From: Acidobacteriota bacterium
GTDB lineage: Bacteria; Acidobacteriota; Terriglobia; Versatilivoradales; Versatilivoraceae
Assembly (NCBI GenBank): GCA_022616615.1
Contig: JAKEER010000087.1
Span: 1-45,694 of the forward strand
Direction of reading: 5' to 3'
DNA: 45,694 nt
The position numbers and the translations under genes were made by a program. The notes beneath the pieces were generated by a model. The model was given only the letters and a program-made list of their open reading frames with translations, had not been told where the DNA came from and ran no database searches. Below are positions 1 through 8,799 of the stretch, piece by piece. Position 1 is the stretch's first letter. Each line of letters opens with the position of its first letter.

Positions 1-101
1 CTCACGGTCGGGCTACTGACAGGGCCGGTGCCAGTCAGTAGCCCGCGCGTCAGCAAGGGCTCCGGCCCGCTGCGGGCTGCCCGCCACTTTTAATTGCACC
101 C
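1..101 (+). repeat. REP-like palindrome, copy 1, with repeat end
   Basis: Positions 10-45 form a palindrome around the words GGCTACTG and CAGTAGCC, followed by GCGCGTCAGCAAGGGC. Closely related copies occur at 10612-10683 (inverted) and 13528-13607. Bases 82-101 (CGCCACTTTTAATTGCACCC) match the right terminal arm of the palindromic element at 8619-8781 with one mismatch. So a dispersed repeat ends here just before the first gene. Confidence 0.7.
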
Positions 102-202
102 CTTGGGAATGGCATAAGCGTCACCCGAACGGCTACGATGACAAGAGCTGACCAAAAGCCTATGTCGGGCCTCGCCGTCCAAATAGCAAAAGGAGCACAG
201 CG

Positions 203-1492
203 ATGAATCTTCGTGTCCGCATGTTCATTCCGTTCTGTCTGCTCGCGGGTTTCACTGCCGCCCAGGACGACGCCTTCAATTACGACGAAACCAAAGTTGT
301 GCCCTACACCCTGCCTGATCCACTGGTGATGACAAACGGGACCCGGGTCACCTCGGCTCGCGACTGGAAAACCAAGCGGCGGCAAGAGATCCTGCGGTTG
401 TTTGAAAGAGAGGTTTATGGCAAAACACCGGCACGACCAGCTGCCGGGTGGTTTCACCTCAACGAAGTGGACACGCAAGCCCTGAACGGCCTCGCCACGC
501 GAAGGCAGCTTACCATTGCCTTCAGCGGAACCCTGGGCGGACCCATGATGGACCTTCTGCTCTACATCCCAAACGGGGCGAAGAACCCGGTGCCGGCCTT
601 TCTCGGGCTGAATTTCAGCGGCAACCAGTCTGTCCACCAGGATCCACGCATCCCCATCAGCCAGTCCTGGATGCGAGACAGCCGGGAGTTTGGCATCGTG
701 AACAACCGTGCCACCGAAGCTTCTCGCGGCGTGCAAAGCAGCCGCTGGCCTGTCGAGATGATTCTGAAGCGTGGCTATGCGCTGGCAACCATCTACTATG
801 GTGACATCGATCCGGACTTCCACGACGGCTTCAAGAACGGTGTTCATCCATTGTTCTACAAGAAAGGGCAAACCGCACCCGCAGCCGATGAGTGGGGCTC
901 CATCGGCGCATGGGCCTGGGGACTGAGCAGCGCGTTGAGCTGCCTTTCAAAGGATAAGCAAATCGACGGGACACGAGTGGCAGTCATTGGACATTCTCGC
1001 CTGGGCAAAGCAGCTTTGTGGGCGGGTGCGCAAGACGAACGCTTTGCCCTGGTAATTTCCAACAACTCCGGTTGCGGTGGTGCGGCGCTGAGCCGGAGGA
1101 ATTTCGGCGAGACTGTGAAGCGCATCAATACCAGCTTTCCACACTGGTTCTGTGGCAATTTCAAGAAGTACAACGATCGGGAGGCCAGTCTTCCGGTTGA
1201 CCAACATATGCTCATTGCACTGGTGGCGCCGAGGCCGGTTTACGTGGCCAGTGCAGCCGAGGATCTATGGGCCGATCCGCGCGGCGAATTTCTGGCAGCC
1301 AAGCACGCTAGTCCGGTCTACCGGCTTTTGGGAACGGATGGTTTACAGGCAGAAGAGATGCCGGCCCTGGACCAGTCGGTCCAGAGCCGGATTGGATATC
1401 ACATTCGGCGCGGCAAACATGACGTCACCGAATTAGACTGGAAGCACTACTTGGATTTTGCCGACCGGCATATGAAACAGCAAAAGCCCTAG
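203..1492 (+). CDS. Secreted CE15-type glucuronoyl (acetyl xylan) esterase
   Basis: A 429-aa alpha/beta hydrolase with an N-terminal signal peptide (hydrophobic core about residues 8-19). The nucleophile elbow GHSRLGK places the catalytic serine at residue 265, followed by the typical [10 protein letters not shown] downstream acid region ([14 protein letters not shown]) and a C-terminal [10 protein letters not shown], with His406 as the likely catalytic histidine, match bacterial carbohydrate esterase family 15. Known members cleave the ester between lignin alcohols and 4-O-methylglucuronate of xylan. Export is predicted. The start is set by AAAGGAG 8 nt upstream. The GH88 gene at 4814 acts on related uronic-acid sugars but is not in the same transcript. 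The substrate is inferred from the family only. Confidence 0.85.
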   Translation: MNLRVRMFIPFCLLAGFTAAQDDAFNYDETKVVPYTLPDPLVMTNGTRVTSARDWKTKRRQEILRLFEREVYGKTPARPAAGWFHLNEVDTQALNGLATRRQLTIAFSGTLGGPMMDLLLYIPNGAKNPVPAFLGLNFSGNQSVHQDPRIPISQSWMRDSREFGIVNNRATEASRGVQSSRWPVEMILKRGYALATIYYGDIDPDFHDGFKNGVHPLFYKKGQTAPAADEWGSIGAWAWGLSSALSCLSKDKQIDGTRVAVIGHSRLGKAALWAGAQDERFALVISNNSGCGGAALSRRNFGETVKRINTSFPHWFCGNFKKYNDREASLPVDQHMLIALVAPRPVYVASAAEDLWADPRGEFLAAKHASPVYRLLGTDGLQAEEMPALDQSVQSRIGYHIRRGKHDVTELDWKHYLDFADRHMKQQKP

Positions 1493-1539
1493 GGGAAACT
1501 GCAGGTGGAGTGGCCTGCAGCCCTGGTTAAGGGAATGGC

Positions 1540-2553
1540 CTAGTCCAGCGTTAACTCATCTAGGATCGTATTGCCTTCGTCAAGCATCAGGGCGCGGCGG
1601 CCCAGGATGACGCGGCGAATGCGCTCAGGAATTCGAGGTAACTGAATTTCCAAGTCGCGCGGAAACGGCTCGATGCGTTTCTGCAAGCCGGGCGGCAGCT
1701 TGCCATTGCGCTGTAACTGTTTCTCCAGCCCCGGCGGCAGATGGCCTCCCCGTTTGGCTAGCCCCGGAGGCAAGTTGCTGTAACGGTTTCGAAAGTAATC
1801 ACGAATGGTGTGGCGGTCGCGATCATGGAATACCCAGCCGCTATTATCGCCGTTGCCGCGAGCAACGGCGTTGTTCTCCCATTCGCTCCTGCGCTCCCGG
1901 CTTGAAGCGGCCGTGGTGGTATTTCCAGTCGTCGCAAACTGAAACCCAGTTTCCGATGGCACGACAATCTCTTGCTTGCCAGTCAGGTACGCCGTTGCCA
2001 GGCCCGCACCTGCACCAACGCCGCTACCGATGATGGCTCCTTTCTTGCCTGTTGCCACGCCACCTAGAACCGCGCCCGCAGCCGCTCCACCACCAATCAA
2101 GGCAGCGTTCCGCAATGCGTGCGATTTGCCATCCAACGTGTACGGCGAGGTCTCCACGGGAACCATTCTTCCATTCGAGAGTGTTACCTGCGTTAGCCTG
2201 AGTGTCAGGGAGGCAGGGCGTTTCAGCCTTCCGGAACTGACGACTTCCGTCACCTTGCCTTTCACCAGCCCATCCTTCGAAGCTATGGTTCGGCCACCGG
2301 CAACAATCGGCTGGGAAAGTGAAGCGCGAAAAGAGTCGCCTGCCACGCTCTTTCCTGTGTCGAGCTCATCAATCATTCGGATGTGGATAGCTGTCCCGGC
2401 CGGGATAAAGCCCGACCCTTCCTGGGTCCTGAAATTACCTTTCTTTGCGAAACCGCTGGGTATCGATGCGGTCATCACGCACAGCGCCATCAAAAAGCCA
2501 GCGAACGCCTGAGTTCGGAGCCGTTCGATCCGCTGTTTGGTCATTTCACTCAT
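1540..2553 (-). CDS. Exported glycine-zipper protein with LPPGL repeats
   Basis: A 337-aa protein. The start ATG at 2553 lies 6 nt after AAGGAGG; a second in-frame ATG at 2556 is only 3 nt away and less likely. A signal peptide (FAGFLMALCVMTASIPSGFA) is followed by a beta-rich domain (about residues 35-125) resembling TrbI/BamE-like envelope modules, then a glycine zipper rich in GGGAAAGAVLGG (about 150-190). The tail carries the motif LPPGLxK three times (about 262-295), as in RcnB/YXWGXW-type periplasmic proteins. It converges on the esterase gene. The role is unknown; an envelope-anchored structural or stress protein is a guess. Confidence 0.75.
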   Translation of the reverse strand: MSEMTKQRIERLRTQAFAGFLMALCVMTASIPSGFAKKGNFRTQEGSGFIPAGTAIHIRMIDELDTGKSVAGDSFRASLSQPIVAGGRTIASKDGLVKGKVTEVVSSGRLKRPASLTLRLTQVTLSNGRMVPVETSPYTLDGKSHALRNAALIGGGAAAGAVLGGVATGKKGAIIGSGVGAGAGLATAYLTGKQEIVVPSETGFQFATTGNTTTAASSRERRSEWENNAVARGNGDNSGWVFHDRDRHTIRDYFRNRYSNLPPGLAKRGGHLPPGLEKQLQRNGKLPPGLQKRIEPFPRDLEIQLPRIPERIRRVILGRRALMLDEGNTILDELTLD

Positions 2554-2741
2554 CATAAACCTCCTTGGTGAAACACGATTTAAGCCTTTTGCTTCATGGA
2601 GGCTTATCGACACATCGGATGGGCGCATTTATCAACTTTTAACCCTCTTGCTCTCCGGATGCTGGCCGAGAGTGCGACAGATGCCCATTGGGAACGCCGG
2701 TGTCTCGTTCGGCAGCCAGCTGCCACAAGCAGCCGGCTCGA

Positions 2742-3001
2742 GATTGGACACGTTGGCTCCCCTCCTCGCCTGAGGAGGGGCGGGCGCGGGCGCAGCCTGC
2801 GCCGGGGTGGTGCGCGGTCTTTGCGGAAACCTCCAATGGAGCGCTTCGCGTCACAAACTGGCATCTTCGGCACGAAACGCTCGAATGATGATTTTCGGGC
2901 CACCCCTTCAGACCACTCCCGTGCCGCTGCGCGACCGCTGTCGCTGCGCGGCACTTCCCCTCCTGGTCTCAGGAGGGGAGCCAGAAAAACGTCCAATTCG
3001 C
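2742..3001 (+). repeat. Dispersed palindromic element, copy A (~260 bp)
   Basis: Both ends carry GGCTCCCCTCCT in inverted orientation, with GATTGGAC (left) and GTCCAATTC (right) outside. The interior (gcgcagcctgcgccggggtgg, then TTGCGGAAACCTCC) reappears in reverse complement at 6310-6555. The non-coding terminal-inverted-repeat structure suggests a MITE-like element. The surrounding gap from 2554 to 3323 shows no convincing gene; short ORFs here are by-products of the repeat. Confidence 0.8.
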
Positions 3002-3219
3002 AATCCGGCTGGCGTAGGCAGCCGGGAAGCGATGGCCGGTGGCCATCGGGCCGACGAGACGTCCGCGCTCCCAGGACACCTTAGGCCGCCTGGACATTAG
3101 GCCTGCCTTAGGCCGCCTGGAAGTTGCCAGGCCCTCTGAAATCCTTTAAGCTCTTGGCAGTTTCATTTAGGCCGTTTGTGCGCGTTACAAGAGAATTTTG
3201 TTCTCGTTGCCGCGAGGTG

Positions 3220-3282
3220 TGAAAGCCCGAAGCGCCAGCGAGGGTCAGTCGCAATGACCCTCGCTGGCGCTTCGGGCTTTCA
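3220..3282. repeat. Perfect 28-bp inverted repeat (hairpin)
   Basis: Arms 3220-3247 and 3255-3282 are exact reverse complements, separated by the 7-nt loop GTCGCAA. The core word AAGCGCCAGCGAGGG reads as a strong stem. It lies 42 nt upstream of the VWFA gene. There is no T-run, so a REP-like repeat is more likely than a terminator. Confidence 0.85.
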
Positions 3283-3323
3283 AGGGTCCTGACTAATTAG
3301 CTTTCACTCTTTGGATTTGGCCC

Positions 3324-4286
3324 ATGAAAGGCAGCCTCCCCAGATATCTTCTGCCGTGGTCGTTGTTCTGGACGTGCACTTTTTTCCTCCAGCCATTGAC
3401 TGTTCAGGCCCAGTGGCATGCCTTCCCCGAGGCTCACGGTGCGACTCTCAAGGTGGACGTTGATCTGGTCACTCTGAACTTCAGTGTTCTAGATAAAGCC
3501 AGGCGCGGAATTGGAAACCTCCACAAGGAAGACATCACCATTTATGAGGATGAAGTAAGCCAGGAAATATCCTTTTTTGACTCCGAGCCTGCACCGCTTT
3601 CTTTGATTGTGTTGCTGGACGTCAGTGAAAGTGTCCGCTCATTTTCCGGCCAGATTGAAGCGACTTCCTGGATCTTGCCCGATCTCTTGAGCGAACGAGA
3701 TGAGGTGGCCGTGATCGCCTTCTCAAACTTGCCGAATTTGTTACAGGAATTCACCGGCGACCCGCAAAAGATTCGCTCGGCTTTGCACAGAGCTGCATCC
3801 GACTTCTCAGGCGCCACCAACATCAACGACTCGGTCTACCTCGCGGCACGCAAGTTCTCTTCCGAGCGGATCGAACAGCGCAAAGCGATCCTGCTGGTCT
3901 CCGATGGCAAGGGCAACCGGGGTGAGCGAGAAAGGGCCTTTGACCAATTGAAAGCTTGTGGTGCAACTTTGTTGGGTTTGGGCATCGGTGTCACTTCGAA
4001 ACTGGTTCGCGGCCCGCTGCTGCTGAATCGATGGGTCAAGGAGACGGGCGGCCAGCTTCTGTTCTTTTCCTCTGAGAATGAGTTGAAGCGCAATCTTCGC
4101 GCCGCGCTGAACACCGTCCGTTCCCAGTACTCGGCAGCCTATGTGCCGACCAACCGCCTGAAGGATGGCAGTTTTCGGCGCCTCAAGGTCGAGATTGCCC
4201 CGCAGTCACCCCTGACATCCCAGCAAGTGACTATCAAGGGCCCCAAAGGGTATTTTGCTCCCTCAGAAACTTCACAGCAGCGTTAG
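3324..4286 (+). CDS. Secreted VWFA-domain protein (acidobacterial type)
   Basis: A 320-aa protein with an N-terminal signal segment (WSLFWTCTFFLQPLTVQAQ). An N-terminal beta domain of the 'VTLNFSVLDKxxxxIxNLxxEDITIYEDE' style leads into a von Willebrand A domain. The MIDAS motif DVSES is near residue 98, with GATNIND and LLVSDGKGN downstream. The arrangement matches the VWFA-related family (TIGR03436) strongly expanded in Acidobacteria, and is the best lineage marker in the window. Members are thought to bind ligands extracellularly through a metal ion; substrates are unknown. The DUF1232 gene follows after 9 nt, so the two are probably cotranscribed. Confidence 0.85.
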   Translation: MKGSLPRYLLPWSLFWTCTFFLQPLTVQAQWHAFPEAHGATLKVDVDLVTLNFSVLDKARRGIGNLHKEDITIYEDEVSQEISFFDSEPAPLSLIVLLDVSESVRSFSGQIEATSWILPDLLSERDEVAVIAFSNLPNLLQEFTGDPQKIRSALHRAASDFSGATNINDSVYLAARKFSSERIEQRKAILLVSDGKGNRGERERAFDQLKACGATLLGLGIGVTSKLVRGPLLLNRWVKETGGQLLFFSSENELKRNLRAALNTVRSQYSAAYVPTNRLKDGSFRRLKVEIAPQSPLTSQQVTIKGPKGYFAPSETSQQR

Positions 4287-4295
4287 GAGAGGCCG

Positions 4296-4688
4296 ATGTC
4301 TACCCAGGAACCGCGCGGGTTCGCCCAAGCTAGAACGCAAGCCGAATCCGCTGCACAGGACAAAAACAAAACGAAGCAGCTATTGCAGGATGCGCTGAAC
4401 AAAGCCTACAAGCACCGCGCTCAGCTCCAAGCCGTGTGGGTAGATCTCATGGCTGTTTGCCGCATGCTCAAATCCTGGTCGAAAGGCGATTACCAGTCCG
4501 TTCCCTGGAGAACCATTGTCCTTTCTCTGGCAACGGTGATCTATTTCTTGAACCCATTTGACGTGGCGCCCGATTTCATTCCTGGCGTGGGTTATTTGGA
4601 CGACGCGGTCGTGTTGGGCTTCGTTGTTAATTCGATCAAGAAAGAGCTGGAGAAGTTTCTCCGTTGGGAGAGCGAGGCCCGCATTTGA
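4296..4688 (+). CDS. DUF1232 (YkvA-like) membrane protein
   Basis: A 130-aa protein. A hydrophilic N-terminal helix (residues 1-65, rich in Lys/Gln) precedes a DUF1232 core with a single membrane segment (TIVLSLATVIYFLNPFDVAP) and the family signature DFIPGVGYLDDAVV. RBS AGGAG lies 7 nt before the ATG. It follows the VWFA gene by 9 nt. The biochemical function of the family is not known. Confidence 0.85.
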   Translation: MSTQEPRGFAQARTQAESAAQDKNKTKQLLQDALNKAYKHRAQLQAVWVDLMAVCRMLKSWSKGDYQSVPWRTIVLSLATVIYFLNPFDVAPDFIPGVGYLDDAVVLGFVVNSIKKELEKFLRWESEARI

Positions 4689-4813
4689 TCTCGCTGCCAA
4701 TCCTCCTCCTTCCTCTTCCGTCGCACACCCCACTTCTGCGCACAGGCTGCAAACTCTGGCGCCTCAAACGGCCCTTTCCATCACTCAAACCACTAACCAA
4801 CGCTGAGGACCCG

Positions 4814-6190
4814 ATGATACAAATCGATTCAACCCTGGCCGTTCACAGCCTGGCGCCACAGCTCGACAGGCTCTTTGAACTTTCCGCCCGGAAGATCCGG
4901 CTCTTGCAGGAGCGTTGGAATCCCTCTCAAGGCGCGCCCGTTTTCACTGTCGAAGGGAACTATACCTCTCGCGGATGGACCGAGTGGACACAGGGATTCC
5001 AGTTCGGCTCGGCCATTCTGCAGTTTGACGCCACCGGAGACGAATCGTTCTTGGAGATTGGCCGTTTGGGAACCGTCCAGCACATGGCCTCGCACGTTAG
5101 TCACGTGGGCGTTCACGACCACGGGTTCAACAACATCAGCACCTATGGCAATCTGCGCCGGCTGATGAATGAAGCCAGAATTCCTTCCGCTCCGTGGGAA
5201 AGGCATTTCTGCGAGCTGGCGCTGAAGGTGAGCGGAGCTGTGCAGGCAGCGCGCTGGACAGACCTGGGAAACGATCAGGGCTTCATTTTCTCCTTCAACG
5301 GCCCGCACTCTCTGTTTGCTGACACGATCCGCTCGCTGCGTTCCTTGGCAGTGGCCCATCAGCTCGGACATGTGCTTATGAGTGAAAAAGACAGCCAGGT
5401 TTCGCTGCTTCATCGTCTAGTCCGGCACGCCGAAACCACCGCTCGCTATAGCGTGTATTTTGGAAACGGGCGTGATGCTTACGACGTGCCTGGACGCGTG
5501 GCCCATGAGTCGATCTTCAATGTCCGCGACGGCTCCTACCGCTGCCCCAGCAGCCAGCAAGGCTACTCGCCGTTCACCACCTGGACGCGCGGGCAAGCCT
5601 GGATTCTTTGCGGCTACGCAGAACAACTGGAGTTTCTTCAGACTTTGGGTGAAGAGGAATTGAAGCCGTATGGCGGGAAGACTGCACTGCTAGCCTTTTT
5701 CAAGAACGTGGCAGAGACGGTAGCGAATCACTACCTTGAACAGGCGCCCACGGATGGCATCGTCTATTGGGACACAGGCGCTCCGGATCTTGCCCGAATG
5801 GGCGATTATCTCAGCCGCGCCTCCGAACCGGACAACCCCTTTGAGCCAGTCGACAGCTCGGCCGCAGCGATCGCAGCTCAGGGCCTGCTTCGCCTCGGGT
5901 GGCACTTGCAGGCGCAGCGCGATGAAGCTGCAGGCGCGCGCTATTGTCAGGCCGCGCTTACCATCGCGAAGCATCTGTTTGCCCCGCCCTACCTGTCGGA
6001 GAATCCCGGGCACGAAGGACTGATTTTGCACTCGGTTTACCACCGGCCCAACGGATGGGACCATACGCCACCGGGAAAGCGGATTCCCATGGGCGAGGCA
6101 ACAATGTGGGGAGACTACCACGCGCGGGAGCTCGGCCTGATGCTGCTGCGCGCGACCAGGGGCGAGCCAGACTACAGGTTCTTCAGTTAG
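4814..6190 (+). CDS. Glycoside hydrolase family 88 (unsaturated uronyl hydrolase)
   Basis: A 458-aa (alpha/alpha)6-barrel enzyme. The ATG at 4814 is preferred over upstream alternatives because GAGGA precedes it and homology begins here. VHDHGFNNISTYGNL (about 102) carries the first catalytic-region Asp, and FADTIRSLRSLAVAH (about 174) corresponds to the second conserved Asp segment. TTWTRGQAWILCGYAEQ and the closing MWGDYHARELGLMLLR are typical of GH88/GH105. These enzymes hydrolyse the unsaturated uronic acid released by polysaccharide lyases. No signal peptide is visible, so action is probably cytoplasmic on imported oligosaccharides. A 125-nt spacer separates it from the DUF1232 gene. Confidence 0.88.
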   Translation: MIQIDSTLAVHSLAPQLDRLFELSARKIRLLQERWNPSQGAPVFTVEGNYTSRGWTEWTQGFQFGSAILQFDATGDESFLEIGRLGTVQHMASHVSHVGVHDHGFNNISTYGNLRRLMNEARIPSAPWERHFCELALKVSGAVQAARWTDLGNDQGFIFSFNGPHSLFADTIRSLRSLAVAHQLGHVLMSEKDSQVSLLHRLVRHAETTARYSVYFGNGRDAYDVPGRVAHESIFNVRDGSYRCPSSQQGYSPFTTWTRGQAWILCGYAEQLEFLQTLGEEELKPYGGKTALLAFFKNVAETVANHYLEQAPTDGIVYWDTGAPDLARMGDYLSRASEPDNPFEPVDSSAAAIAAQGLLRLGWHLQAQRDEAAGARYCQAALTIAKHLFAPPYLSENPGHEGLILHSVYHRPNGWDHTPPGKRIPMGEATMWGDYHARELGLMLLRATRGEPDYRFFS

Positions 6191-6282
6191 TGTTTTGCGG
6201 CCAAAATCCTATGCGTTCGGATAGAAAACGTCTGGCAGTCACGGAAGGACGTGTCCTTTGCCTGAACGAGTGACTTCCTGTT

Positions 6283-6622
6283 CGTCATTCCCGCGAAGGC
6301 GGGAATCTGGAGATTGGACGTTTTTCGGCTCCCCTTCTGAGATCAGGAGGGGATGTGCCGCACCGCGGCACGGGGGCGGTCTGAGGGATACACCGAGAAC
6401 CGTCATTCAAGCTTTTCGTATCGAGGAACAACCTTTGCGGCACGAAACGTTCGATCGGAGGTTTCCGCAAGGGCCGATCGCACCACCCCGGCGCAGGCTG
6501 CGCCAGCGCCCGCCCCTCCTCAGCCGAGGAGGGGAGCCAAAATGTCCATCTCCAGATTCCCGACGAGAACCCTGGATTCCCCCATTTCGCGGGAATTATT
6601 CCCGCTCTGGCGGGAAATGACG
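6283..6622 (-). repeat. Dispersed palindromic element, copy B, nested in a second repeat
   Basis: The core 6310-6555 is the reverse complement of copy A at 2742-3001, with the same GGCTCCCCTCCT-type ends and TTGCGGAAACCTCC-like interior. It is framed by a second repeat: GTCATTCCCGCGAAGGCGGG at about 6284 and the inverted, partly duplicated TTCCCGC...GCGGGAAATGACG ending at 6622. The 6191-6675 gap holds only this structure. Confidence 0.8.
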
Positions 6623-6675
6623 GAGACCTTGCTGGCCGTTTTGTCTCGCTTAGGATTCGTAAGGCGGGGAGAACA

Positions 6676-8304
6676 CTACTGCGCCGCAGGCGTTTCGCGG
6701 GCCGCCTTGGGCCGGTTCAAGTCTACAAAGTCAACGTGGGTCGCGGTGGAAATCACGGAATGCTTCTGGAGCTTCTGGTCGTTCCTGCAGGGATGATCGG
6801 CGCGGTAGTGTGCTCCGCGGCTCTCTTCCCGCGCCATGGCTGAGACGATCATCAGCTCGGCCACGGTGATTAGATTAATCAATTCGCATTCTGGCCGGTT
6901 CGCTGAAGGCCCTTTGAAATGAGACCCCAAATGCATCAGATGCCGCAGCGCCTCCTTCAGCTCCCGTCCATCCCGCAAGATGCCCACCTTTTGCCACATC
7001 AGCCGCTGGATGGATTTTTTGGTTTCCTTGAGACGATTCATCCCCCCGGAATTGTCAGAAAGACCGGCCGTCTTTGACTCCAGACTGGCCGGCAGACTGC
7101 CGTGCGCGTCAGACGCTGCAGCCTGGCCCGCGCGTGCGCCATACACCAGGCCTTCTAGCAGCGAATTGCTGGCGAGACGGTTGGCGCCATGCACGCCGGT
7201 GCAAGCGACTTCACCAGCCGCATAAAGATTCCGCAGCGACGTCCGTCCATGCAAGTCGGTTTTAACGCCACCCATCAGGTAATGCGCCGCAGGATGGGTC
7301 GGAATCATGTCCACCGTAATGTCGATGTTGTAACTCAGGCAAGTCGAATAAACTTTGGGAAAGCGCTTCTTGATGAGGTTCGCATCCAGGTGGGTCAGGT
7401 CGAGGTAGGCAAAATTGCTGCTGGTCTTCTTCATCTCAGCGACAATCGCACGCGAAACAACATCGCGCGGCGCCAGATCGCCCATCTCATGATACTGGGG
7501 CATGAACCGCTCGCAGTCGATGTTGCGCAAGTAGCCCCCTTCACCTCGAATCGCTTCCGTGAGCAGGAAGCGGGGGGCGCCTTGAAGAAACAAAGCCGTC
7601 GGATGAAATTGGAAGAACTCCATGTCGGCCAACAACGCCCCCGCCCGATGGGCCATAGCCAGGCCGTCGCCTGTCGCCAGGTCTGGATTTGTGGTTTCCG
7701 AGTACACTTGCCCGGCGCCGCCTGAGGCCAACAGAGTGCTGCGCGCCAGCACCCGCCGGACACATTTTTCCTGTTCATCGAGAAAGCTGGCGCCCCACAC
7801 AATTCCGTCCTCGACAATCAAATCCAGCGAGAAGCAGTGCGGTTTCAAAACAACATTCTGACTCGCCAGCGCCTTCTTCAATAAGACACGAATGATTTCG
7901 CGCCCAGTCGAGTCGCCTTGCGCGTGCAACACGCGCGACCGGCTATGAGCAGCTTCTCTGGAGAAGCTCAACTGCACTCCATCCCGGTCGAATGCCGTTC
8001 CCCAATCGATCAATTCCGTGATATAGGGCACGCCCTCCTCAACGAGGACCTTCACCGCCTCGGGGCTGCATAACCCGTCGCCGGCGCGCAGCGTGTCTGC
8101 ATAGTGCAGACTCACTTCGTCTTCGTCGCTCAAAGCGACAGCAATGCCCCCCTGCGCCCATTCAGTGTTTGACTCGTTCAGACGCTCTTTCGTCAGCAGC
8201 AAGACGCGGCCCGCAGAGCTCAACTCGATGGCCGCGCGCAAACCGGCAATGCCGCTGCCAATAATCAAGAAATCGGTTGTTAAAGTTTCGGGCACGGACC
8301 TCAT
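6676..8304 (-). CDS. nadB: L-aspartate oxidase NadB
   Basis: A 542-aa flavoprotein that oxidises L-aspartate to iminoaspartate, the first step of de novo NAD synthesis with NadA. The FAD dinucleotide fold (FLIIGSGIAGLRAAIELS) is near residue 12, NTEWAQGGIAVA near 46, GDLAPRDVVSRAI in the middle, and the hallmark GEVACTGVHGANRLASNSLL near 350. The succinate-dehydrogenase-like C-terminal helical domain is present. The ATG at 8304 is preferred to an upstream TTG at 8364, since the fold starts right after it and the length fits the family. nadA and nadC are not adjacent. It is divergent from aroB. Confidence 0.95.
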   Translation of the reverse strand: MRSVPETLTTDFLIIGSGIAGLRAAIELSSAGRVLLLTKERLNESNTEWAQGGIAVALSDEDEVSLHYADTLRAGDGLCSPEAVKVLVEEGVPYITELIDWGTAFDRDGVQLSFSREAAHSRSRVLHAQGDSTGREIIRVLLKKALASQNVVLKPHCFSLDLIVEDGIVWGASFLDEQEKCVRRVLARSTLLASGGAGQVYSETTNPDLATGDGLAMAHRAGALLADMEFFQFHPTALFLQGAPRFLLTEAIRGEGGYLRNIDCERFMPQYHEMGDLAPRDVVSRAIVAEMKKTSSNFAYLDLTHLDANLIKKRFPKVYSTCLSYNIDITVDMIPTHPAAHYLMGGVKTDLHGRTSLRNLYAAGEVACTGVHGANRLASNSLLEGLVYGARAGQAAASDAHGSLPASLESKTAGLSDNSGGMNRLKETKKSIQRLMWQKVGILRDGRELKEALRHLMHLGSHFKGPSANRPECELINLITVAELMIVSAMAREESRGAHYRADHPCRNDQKLQKHSVISTATHVDFVDLNRPKAARETPAAQ

Positions 8305-8618
8305 GTTTTGACCGCCGATCAAACCCTCTCGGCAATGGCTACCCGCGAACGCTGATGTCGTCAATGATTCATCTGCAAAAAGCTTACAGTACCGCTCTTT
8401 GACTTCTCAACACAATTCTTGGCCGCAAGAGATCGAACCCTGCCCCGGAATGCCCGGAGAGCGCGGCCAATAGGACATCTGAGCGCTTCAGCAGGAGCCA
8501 ATTCTGATTCACGTTCAGTCGTGGCCGTTCTAGCAAACTTGCCGCCTACGCTGCGCTATGCGCTGTTTCAGTTATGTTATAGTAATCCGCCTTTGAGGTG
8601 GAACCGCCGGCTTCCAGA

Positions 8619-8781
8619 GGGTGCAACTGAAAGTGGCGTACAGAATGGTGGAACGCGCTCCTGCGCGCGTTTCGTCTCCGGAAGAAAGCAAGCGTGCGCA
8701 AGGGGACAGCCGTCCCACGCGCCCGCTCCACCCAGAGCGCGTCCCGGTAGCCCATGCTGTACGCCACTTTCAATTGCACCC
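8619..8781. repeat. 163-bp element with 25-bp terminal inverted repeats
   Basis: The left arm 8619-8643 (GGGTGCAACTGAAAGTGGCG...) and right arm 8757-8781 are reverse complements with one mismatch. The interior is itself partly palindromic (CGCGCTCCTGCGCGCG, GCGCGCCCGCTCCACCC). The right arm ends 18 nt before the aroB start, so the element forms most of the aroB leader. The rest of the divergent nadB-aroB gap (8305-8618) shows no gene; an AT-richer stretch near 8565-8585 could hold a promoter. Confidence 0.85.
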
Positions 8782-8799
8782 GCTTCGCGAGGACCCAGA

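Noticed and set aside
50-871. Minus-strand ORF of 273 codons over the esterase
   Set aside because: It lies opposite a clearly conserved CE15 gene and shows no domain or RBS.
2742-6622. Composite transposon carrying the VWFA-DUF1232-GH88 block
   Set aside because: The flanking repeats are short, non-coding and without a transposase; independent insertions explain them better.
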